Assembly (NCBI RefSeq): GCF_001695855.1
Contig: NZ_MBSS01000012.1
Coordinates: 124,001-188,000 of the forward strand
From: Ensifer sp. LC163
GTDB lineage: Bacteria > Pseudomonadota > Alphaproteobacteria > Rhizobiales > Rhizobiaceae
Direction: 5' to 3'
Length of the DNA: 64,000 bases
The translations under genes and the position numbers were made by a program. The notes under the pieces were generated by a model, which worked only from the letters and a program-made list of their open reading frames with translations, searched no databases and had not been told where the DNA came from. Shown piece after piece: positions 26,424 through 38,029 of this stretch (positions are counted from its first letter, which is position 1; every line of letters begins with the position of its first letter).

Positions 26424-26897
26424 CTATTCGCCGGGGTCGCGCGCAATCTTGGCGCTGATCTCGGCGATGACCTTCTCGAAATCTTCGGCGTGGGAGAAAT
26501 CCCTATAGACCGATGCGTAACGCACGAACGCAACGTCGTCGAGGCTCTTCAGCGCTTCAAGCACCTGCAGGCCGATCTCTTCCGAAGGGATTTCGGTCTC
26601 ACCGGAGCTTTCGAGCCGTCGAACGATGCCGGAAACCGCCCGCTCGATGCGGTCGCGATCGACCGGGCGCTTTCTCAGCGCGATCTCGAAAGACCGCAGC
26701 AGCTTGTCCCGGTCGAAAGGCACCTTCCGACCGGTCTTCTTGATAATCATCAGCTCACGCAGCTGCACCCGCTCAAAGGTCGTGAAGCGACCGCCGCAAT
26801 CCGGGCAGATACGGCGACGACGAATGGCATTACCGTCCTCTGCCGGACGGCTGTCCTTCACCTGGCTGTCTTCGGAACCGCAATAGGGGCAGCGCAT
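26424..26897 (-). CDS. nrdR: Transcriptional repressor NrdR
   Basis: A 157-residue Zn-ribbon plus ATP-cone repressor of ribonucleotide reductase genes. Zinc ligands Cys3, Cys6, Cys31 and Cys34 are all present ([20 protein letters not shown]). The ATP-cone follows at about 49-139 ([17 protein letters not shown]-type: [16 protein letters not shown]). It lies 10 nt after glyA, the standard alphaproteobacterial order. Confidence 0.98.
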   Translation of the reverse strand: MRCPYCGSEDSQVKDSRPAEDGNAIRRRRICPDCGGRFTTFERVQLRELMIIKKTGRKVPFDRDKLLRSFEIALRKRPVDRDRIERAVSGIVRRLESSGETEIPSEEIGLQVLEALKSLDDVAFVRYASVYRDFSHAEDFEKVIAEISAKIARDPGE

Positions 26898-26907
26898 GAT
26901 CAGCCGA

Positions 26908-28203
26908 TCACATGTAGCCGTACATCGGGAAGCGGCCGGTGAGCTTCATCACCTTCTCGCGCACACCAGCTTCGACGGCAGCATTGCCTTCGTCGGAGTT
27001 GGCGACCTTGAGGCCGTCGAGCACTTCGACGATCAGCTCACCGATTTCCTTGAATTCGGCTTCCTTGAAGCCGCGGGTCGTGCCGGCCGGAGTGCCGAGA
27101 CGGACACCCGAGGTGACGAACGGCTTTTCGGGATCGAACGGGATGCCGTTCTTGTTGCAGGTGACATAGGCGCGGCCGAGGGCTGCCTCGGCGCGCTTGC
27201 CGGTCGCATTCTTCTTGCGCAGATCGACCAGCATCAGGTGGTTGTCGGTGCCGCCGGACACGATGTCGAGACCGTTCGCCTTGAGCGTCTCGGCAAGCGT
27301 GCGGGCGTTCTTGACGACCTGGGCCGCATAGTCCTTGAAGGACGGCTGCAGCGCTTCACCGAAGGCAACGGCCTTGGCGGCGATGACATGCATCAACGGG
27401 CCGCCCTGGAGACCCGGGAAGACCGCCGAGTTGATCTTCTTGGCGATATCCTCGTCATTGGTCAGGATCATGCCCCCGCGCGGACCGCGCAACGACTTGT
27501 GCGTGGTGGTCGTGGCAACGTGGCAATGCGGGACCGGCGACGGATGCTGGTCGCCGGCAACGAGGCCGGCAATGTGAGCCATGTCGACCATCAAATAAGC
27601 GCCGATTTCGTCGGCGATCTCGCGGAAGCGCTTCCAGTCCCAGATGCGGGAATAGGCGGTACCACCGGCGATGATCAGCTTCGGCTTATGCTGGCGTGCT
27701 TTCTCGGCGACATCGTCCATGTCGAGCAGGTGATCGCTCTCGCGAACGCCGTAGGAAACCACGTTGAACCACTTGCCGGACATGTTGACCGGCGAGCCGT
27801 GCGTCAGGTGACCGCCCGAATTGAGGTCGAGGCCCATGAACGTGTCGCCCGGCTGCAGGAGCGCGAGGAACACGGCCTGGTTCATCTGCGAGCCGGAGTT
27901 CGGCTGGACGTTGACGTACTTGACGCCGAAGAGCTTCTTGGCGCGTTCGATCGCCAATTCCTCGGCGATATCAACGAACTGGCAGCCGCCGTAATAGCGC
28001 TTGCCCGGATAGCCCTCGGCGTATTTGTTGGTCATGATCGAGCCCTGGGCCTCGAGCACGGCGCGCGAAACGATGTTCTCGGACGCGATCAGTTCGATCT
28101 CGTGGCGCTGGCGACCCAGCTCCTTTTCGATCGCACCGAAGATTTCCGGATCGCTGTCGGCGAGAGAGCGGGTGAAGAAGGCATCATTGTTCTGTGCAAG
28201 CAT
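26908..28203 (-). CDS. glyA: Serine hydroxymethyltransferase
   Basis: A 431-residue PLP enzyme interconverting serine and glycine and loading tetrahydrofolate with one-carbon units. The PLP lysine is Lys236 in [16 protein letters not shown]; also [20 protein letters not shown] and the [12 protein letters not shown] segment (here [15 protein letters not shown]). First gene of glyA-nrdR-ribD-ribE. It supplies one-carbon units; its link to riboflavin genes is a conserved neighbourhood, not a pathway. Confidence 0.98.
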   Translation of the reverse strand: MLAQNNDAFFTRSLADSDPEIFGAIEKELGRQRHEIELIASENIVSRAVLEAQGSIMTNKYAEGYPGKRYYGGCQFVDIAEELAIERAKKLFGVKYVNVQPNSGSQMNQAVFLALLQPGDTFMGLDLNSGGHLTHGSPVNMSGKWFNVVSYGVRESDHLLDMDDVAEKARQHKPKLIIAGGTAYSRIWDWKRFREIADEIGAYLMVDMAHIAGLVAGDQHPSPVPHCHVATTTTHKSLRGPRGGMILTNDEDIAKKINSAVFPGLQGGPLMHVIAAKAVAFGEALQPSFKDYAAQVVKNARTLAETLKANGLDIVSGGTDNHLMLVDLRKKNATGKRAEAALGRAYVTCNKNGIPFDPEKPFVTSGVRLGTPAGTTRGFKEAEFKEIGELIVEVLDGLKVANSDEGNAAVEAGVREKVMKLTGRFPMYGYM

Positions 28204-28330
28204 CGGCGCGAGGCTCCTCTCAAAGGTGGCAGTTCTTTAGCTTCCTCGCACGGCGAGAGCAATATCCGCTGTGCGGTTTGCGTCATTTCCCCCATCTGCC
28301 GCGCCTAAACATCGCAGCCGTGGATCAACG

Positions 28331-28365
28331 AAAAAGCCGCGCTGCCAAGGGAAGCGCGGCTTTTT
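28331..28365. terminator. Terminator downstream of ldtP
   Basis: 13-bp stem AAAAAGCCGCGCT / AGCGCGGCTTTTT (28331-28343, 28353-28365), loop 9 nt. T-rich on both strands after folding. It ends the minus-strand ldtP transcript. Confidence 0.9.
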
Positions 28366-28387
28366 CAAATTATTGTCCCGACTTTGC

Positions 28388-29713
28388 TTATTGCGGCAAA
28401 GCGTCGGACTCGACCGAGCCGGAGGATTGCTCGAGGCCATAGGGGGTCTGCAGTGCCAGTTCTGTCGCGCCATCGCGCTGATAGATGTCGTCGCGGAACT
28501 GGACGACGCCATCCATCGCCGACCAGGCGGTGATGTAGGTGAAGAAGACCGGAACCTCTTCGGCCAGCGTGATCGGCGTGTTGACGCCGGTCTTGATCGT
28601 GGCTTCCATCTGCTGGCGCGACCAGCCGGGTGTTTCCTTCAAGAGCCAGCTCGAAAGGTCGCGAACGTTCTGGACGCGGACGCAGCCGGACGATTCGAAA
28701 CGCATCAGCTTGTTGAACAGGCCCTGCTGCGGCGTGTCGTGCATGTAGACCTGATGCTCGTTGTGGAAGTTGATCTTCGTCGACGACATCGCGTTGATCT
28801 TGCCCGGATCCTGACGGAACATCAGGTTCGGTGCCTTCTCGGCATTCCAGTCGACCGTCTCCGGCGACACTTCGCTGCCGCTGCCGTCGAACAGACGAAT
28901 GGCGTTGCGCTTCAGGTAGGTCGGATCCTTGCGCATCAGCGGCATGATATCCTTCTGGATGATCGAGCGCGGCGCGGTCCAATAGGGGTTGAGGATGACC
29001 TCGTAGATCTTGGAGTTGAGGATCGGCGACTGGCGGTCGATCTTGCCGACGATGGCAGTGTGACGCAGCGCAACGCGGCCGTTCTCCACAGCTTCGATGT
29101 AGGCGGCCGGAATGTTGACCATCACATAGCGGCGGCCGAGATCGCCGGACATCGACTGCAGGCGCACAAGGTTGGTCTGCAACTGGCCGAGACGGGTGGT
29201 CGCCGGAACGTTGATGGCCTTCAGTGTGTATTCGCCGATGACGCCGTCCGCCGGCAGGCCGTGGCGGGCCTGGAAGCGCTTGACCGCGCCGTCGACGTAG
29301 GAATCGAAGGACGACGAGATACCGGCAGACTGCGGCAGGTCGCCGGAAACCATCAGGCGCTGGCGCAGCTGCTGCACCGAGGGATCGGTGACGCCGAGTT
29401 CGAGCTTGACGCTGGTTGCCACCATCGGCCAACCGCCCGACGAAACGATGTTCTGATAGTCGAAGATCGCCTGCTGGACATGGTTGATCGTCTCCGGGCC
29501 GAAGACCGGCGTATTGGAAACGACTGTGGTCGCCGTGCGCGATGCCTTGGCATCATACTGGTCGTCCCAGGAGCCGCGGCGTGGCGAATTGATGATCTCG
29601 TTCAGGGCGTCCTGCGCGCTTGCGGCTCCCGCCCAAGCGACGGCACCGAAGGTTGCGGCCGAGCGCAGAAATGCACGGCGCGAGAATGCATCAATTCCAT
29701 TCTTTTTCGACAT
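28388..29713 (-). CDS. ldtP: L,D-transpeptidase (LdtP-like, YkuD domain)
   Basis: A 441-residue exported protein, starting at 29713 (MSKKNGIDAF). The signal has a twin-arginine pattern (SRRAFLRSAATFGAVAWAGA), cleavage near ASAQ. It contains a peptidoglycan-binding domain (KRFQARHGLPADGVIGEYTL) and then a YkuD catalytic domain with VYMHDTP and SSGCVRVQN, where the Ser-x-Gly-Cys-Val-Arg cysteine is the nucleophile. It should make 3-3 cross-links in the periplasm. The neighbouring MarR gene is ldtR, which in Liberibacter and Sinorhizobium activates such a gene; the pairing by synteny is inference. Confidence 0.92.
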   Translation of the reverse strand: MSKKNGIDAFSRRAFLRSAATFGAVAWAGAASAQDALNEIINSPRRGSWDDQYDAKASRTATTVVSNTPVFGPETINHVQQAIFDYQNIVSSGGWPMVATSVKLELGVTDPSVQQLRQRLMVSGDLPQSAGISSSFDSYVDGAVKRFQARHGLPADGVIGEYTLKAINVPATTRLGQLQTNLVRLQSMSGDLGRRYVMVNIPAAYIEAVENGRVALRHTAIVGKIDRQSPILNSKIYEVILNPYWTAPRSIIQKDIMPLMRKDPTYLKRNAIRLFDGSGSEVSPETVDWNAEKAPNLMFRQDPGKINAMSSTKINFHNEHQVYMHDTPQQGLFNKLMRFESSGCVRVQNVRDLSSWLLKETPGWSRQQMEATIKTGVNTPITLAEEVPVFFTYITAWSAMDGVVQFRDDIYQRDGATELALQTPYGLEQSSGSVESDALPQ

Positions 29714-30107
29714 ATTCCTACCATCCCAATGCGTTGGCACGCGCCCTATGCGCAGGCACGCATGTTGCCGGAGCCCTAACACGATCGTGGTTAACAAAGG
29801 TCAACCAACGAGCCACCCTGCCCTCACATGATTTCACGATACCGCGAGCGAGGACCCTCATCCGGCAGGCGTACGCGAAACGAATCCACGTCGATGAAAA
29901 CACGTGGCCGGCACCTACCGCATGTCTTCGTCGCTGTCACAGCAATATGGCCAATTCGTGTCTCCGACCCCGGCCGAAGCGGTGTGGCACGCCTCTTGCT
30001 TTAGGCTGCTGCGGCCTTTCGGCAACATTGCCGCGGCCGAAAAAACGGCAAAGGCCGGACACGCAGGGATTGCGTCCGGCCCTTGAACTGGAGGTATGCT
30101 ATTTCGA
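29714..30107. other. Intergenic region between ldtP and ldtR
   Basis: No protein gene. It holds the ldtR terminator (30041-30083), a second hairpin around 30012-30039, and presumably the ldtP promoter with the LdtR site, which I could not locate. Confidence 0.5.
30041..30083 (-). terminator. Terminator of ldtR
   Basis: Stem GGCCGGA / TCCGGCC plus CGCA / TGCG with a 2-nt bulge (30053-30081). On the minus strand it is followed by a T-rich stretch (TTTGCCGTTTTTT). Confidence 0.75.
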
Positions 30108-30620
30108 TTACAGGCGGTACATGATGCTGTCGTTCCAGAAGCGATCGAGCCGCTGCAGCAGCTTGTTCATCTGGGTGAATTCGTCAGAACCGATGCCGCC
30201 GACCTTCTGGATCGAGCCGATGTGACGCTCGTAGAGCTTGGCGACGGTTTCTGCGATTTCCTGGCCGTCTTCCGTCAGGCTGATGCGGACCGAACGACGG
30301 TCGACGCGCGAGCGCTGGTGGTTGATGAGGCCGAGATCGACGAGCTTCTTGACGTTGTAGGAGACGTTCGAGCCGAGGTAGTAGCCGCGGGAGCGAAGCT
30401 CGCCGGCGGTCAGTTCGGAGTTGCCGATGTTGAAGAGCAATAGAGCCTGGACGGCGTTGACGTCGTCGCGACCCTGGCGGTCGAACTCGTCCTTGATGAC
30501 GTCGAGCAGGCGGCGGTGCAGACGCTCGACGAGGTGGAGGGATTCCATGTAGAGACCGCGGATGGTTTCTTCCTGAGGGTCTCGGGGCTGAGCCGCCTGC
30601 GGCTTCATCTTCGTGTTCAT
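30108..30620 (-). CDS. ldtR: MarR-family regulator LdtR
   Basis: A 170-residue MarR-type winged-helix dimer. DNA-binding region at about 65-115: ELTAGELRSRGYYLGSNVSYNVKKL followed by the wing SRVDRRSVRISLTEDGQ. Length and sequence pattern fit the LdtR group, which in 'Ca. Liberibacter asiaticus' and S. meliloti controls L,D-transpeptidase genes and osmotic tolerance. It is on the same strand as ldtP, 394 bp upstream, with its own terminator, so the two are separate transcripts. Confidence 0.9.
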   Translation of the reverse strand: MNTKMKPQAAQPRDPQEETIRGLYMESLHLVERLHRRLLDVIKDEFDRQGRDDVNAVQALLLFNIGNSELTAGELRSRGYYLGSNVSYNVKKLVDLGLINHQRSRVDRRSVRISLTEDGQEIAETVAKLYERHIGSIQKVGGIGSDEFTQMNKLLQRLDRFWNDSIMYRL

Positions 30621-30750
30621 TTGACTGCCTCACTGTTTTGTTTGGCGGTGTCTGTTTGTCTTCCCGCCTTGAGTGAGACCCTATCGAATACGTCTAAAAT
30701 TCTACTTAAACCGCAGCCTTAACATGAGCTTACCAATCGGCGAGTCTGTC

Positions 30751-31188
30751 TCAGGGTGAATCAACTCTTACCTGTCTCGCCCGCCGGAAGCGTTGATAGA
30801 GCAGCGCGGCCCTGAAAAGAACGAAGGTGACGGCGACGGCAATGTGCAGCGCAACCAGCAGCGGACGGGTGCCGAAACTGACGGGATAGAACTCGTACAT
30901 CGCGATCTCGATCGCTGCCGCCAGCACCCAGACCACCGGCCCCCAGGACACCAGCAGCCACAGCCCGAGGGCAGCGACCGGGTAAACCACGGCAAGTGCC
31001 GTAGCCGCCGCCCGCCACTCCGGCGTCAGCAGATCGAAACGGCCGGCACCCCCATGGGAGAAGCCGATCAGCATCGCCCAATAATTCAGTGCGAACCAGA
31101 AGCACGAGGCAGACACCAGCCGCAGGAACAGACCGAAAAGGATCTCGGTCAGCGATGGTTTCGGCACATGGGCAGAATCATGAAGCAT
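30751..31188 (-). CDS. DUF6163-like membrane protein
   Basis: A 145-residue protein starting at 31188 (MLHDSAHVPKPSLTEILFGL); longer frames run into hemB antisense. Four hydrophobic segments are visible, around residues 18-42, 60-80, 82-100 and 110-131, with a basic C-terminus (YQRFRRARQVRVD). I recall this as a rhizobial membrane family (DUF6163) beside hemB; function unknown. It is divergent from hemB, 181 bp away. Confidence 0.78.
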   Translation of the reverse strand: MLHDSAHVPKPSLTEILFGLFLRLVSASCFWFALNYWAMLIGFSHGGAGRFDLLTPEWRAAATALAVVYPVAALGLWLLVSWGPVVWVLAAAIEIAMYEFYPVSFGTRPLLVALHIAVAVTFVLFRAALLYQRFRRARQVRVDSP

Positions 31189-31369
31189 GAGCGGCAAGAT
31201 AGGGCGGGTCGACGCCATCCGCCAGCACGAAGGACGCCCCCTCCCCCGCCGTGGCTCGTCAAAGGGAAGAAATGCCGCAGCCCGGTTGTGCGCGGCGCAG
31301 TTCCCAAGCGCGGCCCGCACATGATAAAGCGCATGCCTATTCACAGTTTCCAGGGAAAGGCGCGGCGCG

Positions 31370-32386
31370 ATGAACGACAGGACGAATCTTGTGGACAGGA
31401 TTACCGGCCACCGCCGCATGCGCCGCAACCGCAAGGCCGACTGGACGCGCCGGCTCGTGCAGGAGAACCGCCTGACGGTCGATGACCTGATCTGGCCGAT
31501 CTTCATCGTGCCGGGCAGCAACATCGTGCAACCGATCGACGCCATGCCGGGCGTCAACCGCATGAGCATCGACAAGGCAGTGGAAGCGGTGAAGGAAGCT
31601 GCCGATCTCGGCATCCCGGCAATCGCCACCTTCCCCAACATAGATCTGTCGCTGCGCGACGAAACCGGCTCCAACAGCCTCGCCGCCGACAATCTCATCA
31701 ATCAGGCGACACGCGCCTTCAAGAAAGCCGTGCCGAACATCGGCGTCATCACCGACGTGGCGCTCGACCCGTTCACCAGCCATGGTCATGACGGCATCCT
31801 GCGCAACGGTGAAATCGTCAACGACGAGACGGTGGAAATGATCTCGAGGGCTGCCGTCGGCCAGGCCGACGCCGGCGCCGACATCATCGCGCCTTCCGAC
31901 ATGATGGATGGCCGCATCGGAGCGATCCGTCAGGCGCTCGACGCCGCGGGCCACCAGAATGTCGGCATCATGGCCTATGCGACGAAATTCGCCTCCGGCT
32001 TCTACGGCCCCTACCGCGAGGCGATCGGCACCGGTGGCCTGCTGAAGGGCGACAAGAAGACCTATTATATCGACCCCGCCAACGGCACGGAGGCCATCCG
32101 CGACGCCGCTCTCGACGTCGAAGAAGGCGCCGACATGCTGATGGTCAAGCCGGGTCTACCCTATCTCGACATCTGCTGGCGCATGAAAGAGGCCTTTGGC
32201 CTGCCGGTTTTCGCCTATCAGGTGTCCGGCGAATACTCGCAGGTCAAGGCCGCGGCCGCCAACGGCTGGATCGACGGCGAGAAGGTGATGCTCGAAACGC
32301 TGCTCGCCTTCAAGCGCGCCGGCTGCGATGGCATTCTCAGCTACTTCGCCATCGAAGTCGCAAAGATCCTGGCCAAGGGGCGGTAA
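31370..32386 (+). CDS. hemB: Delta-aminolevulinic acid dehydratase, Mg-type
   Basis: A 338-residue porphobilinogen synthase for tetrapyrrole synthesis. The two Schiff-base lysines are Lys206 (YATKFASGFYGP) and Lys260 (LMVKPGLPYLD). The active-site metal segment reads DVALDPFTSHGHDG: Ala131, Asp133 and Asp141 replace the three zinc cysteines of E. coli HemB. This is the magnesium/potassium type known from Bradyrhizobium. It is followed by the RDD gene after 100 bp. Confidence 0.98.
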   Translation: MNDRTNLVDRITGHRRMRRNRKADWTRRLVQENRLTVDDLIWPIFIVPGSNIVQPIDAMPGVNRMSIDKAVEAVKEAADLGIPAIATFPNIDLSLRDETGSNSLAADNLINQATRAFKKAVPNIGVITDVALDPFTSHGHDGILRNGEIVNDETVEMISRAAVGQADAGADIIAPSDMMDGRIGAIRQALDAAGHQNVGIMAYATKFASGFYGPYREAIGTGGLLKGDKKTYYIDPANGTEAIRDAALDVEEGADMLMVKPGLPYLDICWRMKEAFGLPVFAYQVSGEYSQVKAAAANGWIDGEKVMLETLLAFKRAGCDGILSYFAIEVAKILAKGR

Positions 32387-32488
32387 CGCCCCCACATTTG
32401 CAGGCAGCACAGGGCCGAAGATGGAAATCCTTGTTTTGCACGCAATGGCATCCCATATCGAACTTGCAACCATGCGAGGCCCTACGAG

Positions 32489-32953
32489 ATGACCATGCAC
32501 AACGAAGAACTGCGGCTGCCGAGCAATGACTGGCGCGCCTATCAGGGTGTGCTGTCGCGACGGGTGTTCGCCTTCATTCTCGATTACGTCATCATCGCCC
32601 TGTTGTGGATTCCGGCCGCCGTTGTCGTGTTCTTCCTCGGCATCCTGACGCTCGGCCTCGGTTTCCTGCTCTATCCCGTGCTTTTCGCACTGGTGGCGAT
32701 GATCTATTTCGGCGCGACCGTTGGCGGCCGCGAGCAGGCATCGCCCGGCATGCGGATGATGGGACTGGCGATTGCGCGCACGGACGGGCGGCCGATGGAT
32801 TTCCTGACGGCGATCGTGCATCTGGTCATCTTCTGGATCGCCAACGCGCTGTTGACGCCGCTGATTCTGCTGATTGGCCTGTTTACGGATCGCAGCCGTC
32901 TGCTGCACGATCTGCTGATCGGTACCGTAACGGTCCGTCGCGATACCTACTGA
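32489..32953 (+). CDS. RDD family membrane protein
   Basis: A 154-residue protein with the RDD domain: LSRRVFAFILDYVIIALL with the Arg-Asp pair, then two further membrane segments and GREQASPGMRMMGL. Family members are small polytopic proteins, some linked to ion or compatible-solute handling, but no specific role can be assigned. It lies between hemB and bpt, 135 bp before the latter. Confidence 0.9.
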   Translation: MTMHNEELRLPSNDWRAYQGVLSRRVFAFILDYVIIALLWIPAAVVVFFLGILTLGLGFLLYPVLFALVAMIYFGATVGGREQASPGMRMMGLAIARTDGRPMDFLTAIVHLVIFWIANALLTPLILLIGLFTDRSRLLHDLLIGTVTVRRDTY

Positions 32954-33088
32954 TCACTGCCGAAGCCAATCGACAACGAACAATCCACTCGCAAGGGGCA
33001 ACCGCCCCAAACGTGTGAGTTGACGTTTTCCATTCTTCCGCCATGCTACTGTCATGAACAACCGCGCGAAGAGTGACCGCCGCACTCG

Positions 33089-33877
33089 ATGAACACACAG
33101 ACCACACCGTCTCCGCAATTCTATCTCACTGCACCGGCAGCCTGCCCATATCTGCCGAACGAGATGGAGCGAAAGGTGTTTACCCACATGGTGGGCGAGC
33201 GCGCACCGGAACTTAACGACCTCCTGACCCAGGGCGGTTTCCGCCGCTCGCAGAACATCGCCTATCGGCCCGCCTGCGAAACCTGTCGCGCCTGCATTTC
33301 CGTTCGCATTCTCGCCAACGAATTCTCGCCGAGCCGGTCGATGCGCCGCGTGCTTGCGACCAACAGCGACGTGATCTCGTCGGAATACCCGGCCGAACCA
33401 TCGAGCGAACAGTACAACCTCTTCCGCCGCTACCTTGACCGACGGCATCAAAAAGGCGGCATGTCCGACATGTCGGTTCTCGACTATGCGATGATGGTCG
33501 AGGACACGCATGTGCACACGAAGATCATCGAATACCGGCTGAGGGTCGAAGGCGACGGCATCAGCGAGAGGGCCCGCGGGCCGCTGATTGCGACGGCGCT
33601 GACCGACCGCATGGGCGATGGGCTTTCGATGGTCTATTCCTTCTTCGACCCGGCACATGAAGACCGCTCGCTCGGCACCTTCATGATTCTCGATCATATC
33701 CGGCGCGCCAAGGAGCGCGGCCTCCCGCACGTCTACCTCGGCTATTGGGTCAAGGGTTCGCGCAAGATGGGATACAAGACGAAATTTTTGCCGCAGGAGC
33801 ACCTTATGCCGCGCGGCTGGGAGCGTTACGATGGCTCTGACGCTGACTCCGAAACACCCCCCACGAAAACGGATTGA
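33089..33877 (+). CDS. bpt: Aspartate/glutamate leucyltransferase (Bpt/Ate family)
   Basis: A 262-residue aminoacyl-tRNA-protein transferase of the N-end rule pathway. Marks: the N-terminal [16 protein letters not shown] with its cysteine, [14 protein letters not shown] with the Cys pair, and C-terminal [20 protein letters not shown]. Bacterial members of this fold are mostly Leu transferases to N-terminal Asp/Glu, feeding ClpAP; the eukaryotic-like name arginyltransferase is often used. The next gene begins 3 nt later. Confidence 0.95.
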   Translation: MNTQTTPSPQFYLTAPAACPYLPNEMERKVFTHMVGERAPELNDLLTQGGFRRSQNIAYRPACETCRACISVRILANEFSPSRSMRRVLATNSDVISSEYPAEPSSEQYNLFRRYLDRRHQKGGMSDMSVLDYAMMVEDTHVHTKIIEYRLRVEGDGISERARGPLIATALTDRMGDGLSMVYSFFDPAHEDRSLGTFMILDHIRRAKERGLPHVYLGYWVKGSRKMGYKTKFLPQEHLMPRGWERYDGSDADSETPPTKTD

Positions 33878-33880
33878 AAA

Positions 33881-34777
33881 TTGAGCCCTACCACTGATGC
33901 CGCGCTACACCGGCGCGGACTTGCCATCACCGGCCTTGGCGGCCTTGCTCTCTCCTTCGACATTCCGCTCATCCGCTCCGCCGGCGGAGAGGTCTGGTCG
34001 CTGCTCGCCGTGCGAAGCCTTTCGACCTTCTTCATCGGGCTTTTGGCATGGTTCGTGATCAATCGGCTGCTTGGCCGCAAGATCTCGCTCATTCCGGGCA
34101 AGGCCGGGCTCGTCGTCGGCCTGTTCTACGGCATCAATTCGTGCACGTTCCTGCTGGCCGTCTTCAACACGTCGACGGCAAACGTCGTCTTCATTCTTGC
34201 CTTCACATCGATGTTCGCCGCGCTGCTCTCCTGGATTTTCCTGAAGGAACGCCCCTCCAACGCAACGCTGGTGACAATGGCAGCCATGGTGATCGGCGTC
34301 GGGCTGATCGTGCAGGACGGGCTTGAGAGCGGACATCTCTTCGGTGACGCGATGGCGGCGAGTTCGGCCTTCCTGCTTGCCAGCGCCATCACCATCAGCC
34401 GGGCAAGCGGCCGCGACATGGCCTTGGTGCCGCTGGTGACCGCCATTTTCCCGGCGGCAGTCGCGCTTCTGCTCCTGCCGCCCGGCGGCTTCTCGATCGC
34501 GGCTCCGGAATATATCCTGTTCAACGGCCTGGTGATGATCCCGCTTGCATTTTTCTGTCTGGCGACAGGGCCACGCTTCCTGTCAGCCCCGGAAGTGGGC
34601 ATGTTCTATCTGCTCGAGACCATCCTGGCGCCGATCTGGGTCTGGCTCGTCTTCGCCGAAAGCCCGACGACGCAGACGCTTGCCGGCGGCGCAATCCTGA
34701 TCTTTGCGCTGATCGGCCACTCTCTCTGGCAGGTGCGCAGCCGGGCCGCGCGCGCAGCGTTGCCCTGCCCCGAATAG
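33881..34777 (+). CDS. EamA/DMT family transporter
   Basis: A 298-residue drug/metabolite-transporter protein with ten hydrophobic segments arranged as two EamA repeats; each repeat ends in the usual ILKERP-like tail (FLKERPSNATLVTMAAMVIG in the first). It begins at a TTG (33881), 3 nt after bpt, so co-transcription is likely. The substrate is unknown. Confidence 0.9.
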   Translation: MSPTTDAALHRRGLAITGLGGLALSFDIPLIRSAGGEVWSLLAVRSLSTFFIGLLAWFVINRLLGRKISLIPGKAGLVVGLFYGINSCTFLLAVFNTSTANVVFILAFTSMFAALLSWIFLKERPSNATLVTMAAMVIGVGLIVQDGLESGHLFGDAMAASSAFLLASAITISRASGRDMALVPLVTAIFPAAVALLLLPPGGFSIAAPEYILFNGLVMIPLAFFCLATGPRFLSAPEVGMFYLLETILAPIWVWLVFAESPTTQTLAGGAILIFALIGHSLWQVRSRAARAALPCPE

Positions 34778-34823
34778 ATCGCGACCGCCTCGGGGTGGCA
34801 AAGATATCCGCCAAGCGCGATCG

Positions 34824-35162
34824 TCAGGTTGGCGTTCTATCGGCCTCCGAAGAACTCGGAACCTGGACGTGCATCGACCAGAGCTCGCGGTTCATGTCGA
34901 TCCATGCGGCAGCGACATCAAGAGGCGCGGGATTGCCGCATACGGCCTCCCCATCGCGGGCAGGCAGCCGCGAAACCAGGCAGGCCTCCTCAAGGATGCG
35001 CAGATGCTGCTCGAGCGCATCAGGCGTGACAGCGACGGCGGCGGCCACCTCGACGACCCGGGTCTCACCGCCGAGCAATATTTCGAATATCCGCCGGCGA
35101 ACCGGATTTGCGAGCGCGAGGAGAATGTCGTCAAGGGCAGCAGAATTCGGCATCGTCTTCAT
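34824..35162 (-). CDS. ArsR-family regulator, non-metal type
   Basis: About 112 residues from 35162 (MKTMPNSAALDD); 35195 and 35153 are alternative starts. Winged helix: LALANPVRRRIFEILLGGETRVVEVAAA, then ALEQHLRILEEACLVSR. The metal motif ELCVCDL is absent, so it should sense something other than metal or oxyanion. It is convergent with the DMT gene and downstream of parC on the same strand. Confidence 0.85.
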   Translation of the reverse strand: MKTMPNSAALDDILLALANPVRRRIFEILLGGETRVVEVAAAVAVTPDALEQHLRILEEACLVSRLPARDGEAVCGNPAPLDVAAAWIDMNRELWSMHVQVPSSSEADRTPT

Positions 35163-35267
35163 CCTGTTGGGATGATTATTGATCCACGACCGCACGTTGC
35201 TTTCAAGCGCCGAAAACGGGGCATTCGACTAATTTTCAGATCGCTTAGGCAGAATCCGGGTAACAAG

Positions 35268-35290
35268 CCTGCGCAACCGAGCCGCGCAGG
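35268..35290. terminator. Weak hairpin after parC
   Basis: 7-bp stem CCTGCGC / GCGCAGG (35268-35274, 35284-35290), just past the parC stop on the minus strand. No T-run, so termination is doubtful. Confidence 0.35.
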
Positions 35291-35300
35291 GAGCGATGAA

Positions 35301-38029
<2,729 letters not shown>

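Noticed and set aside
26896-28308. 470-aa plus-strand ORF opposite glyA
   Set aside because: Mirrors the conserved glyA frame; no family match and no start signal.
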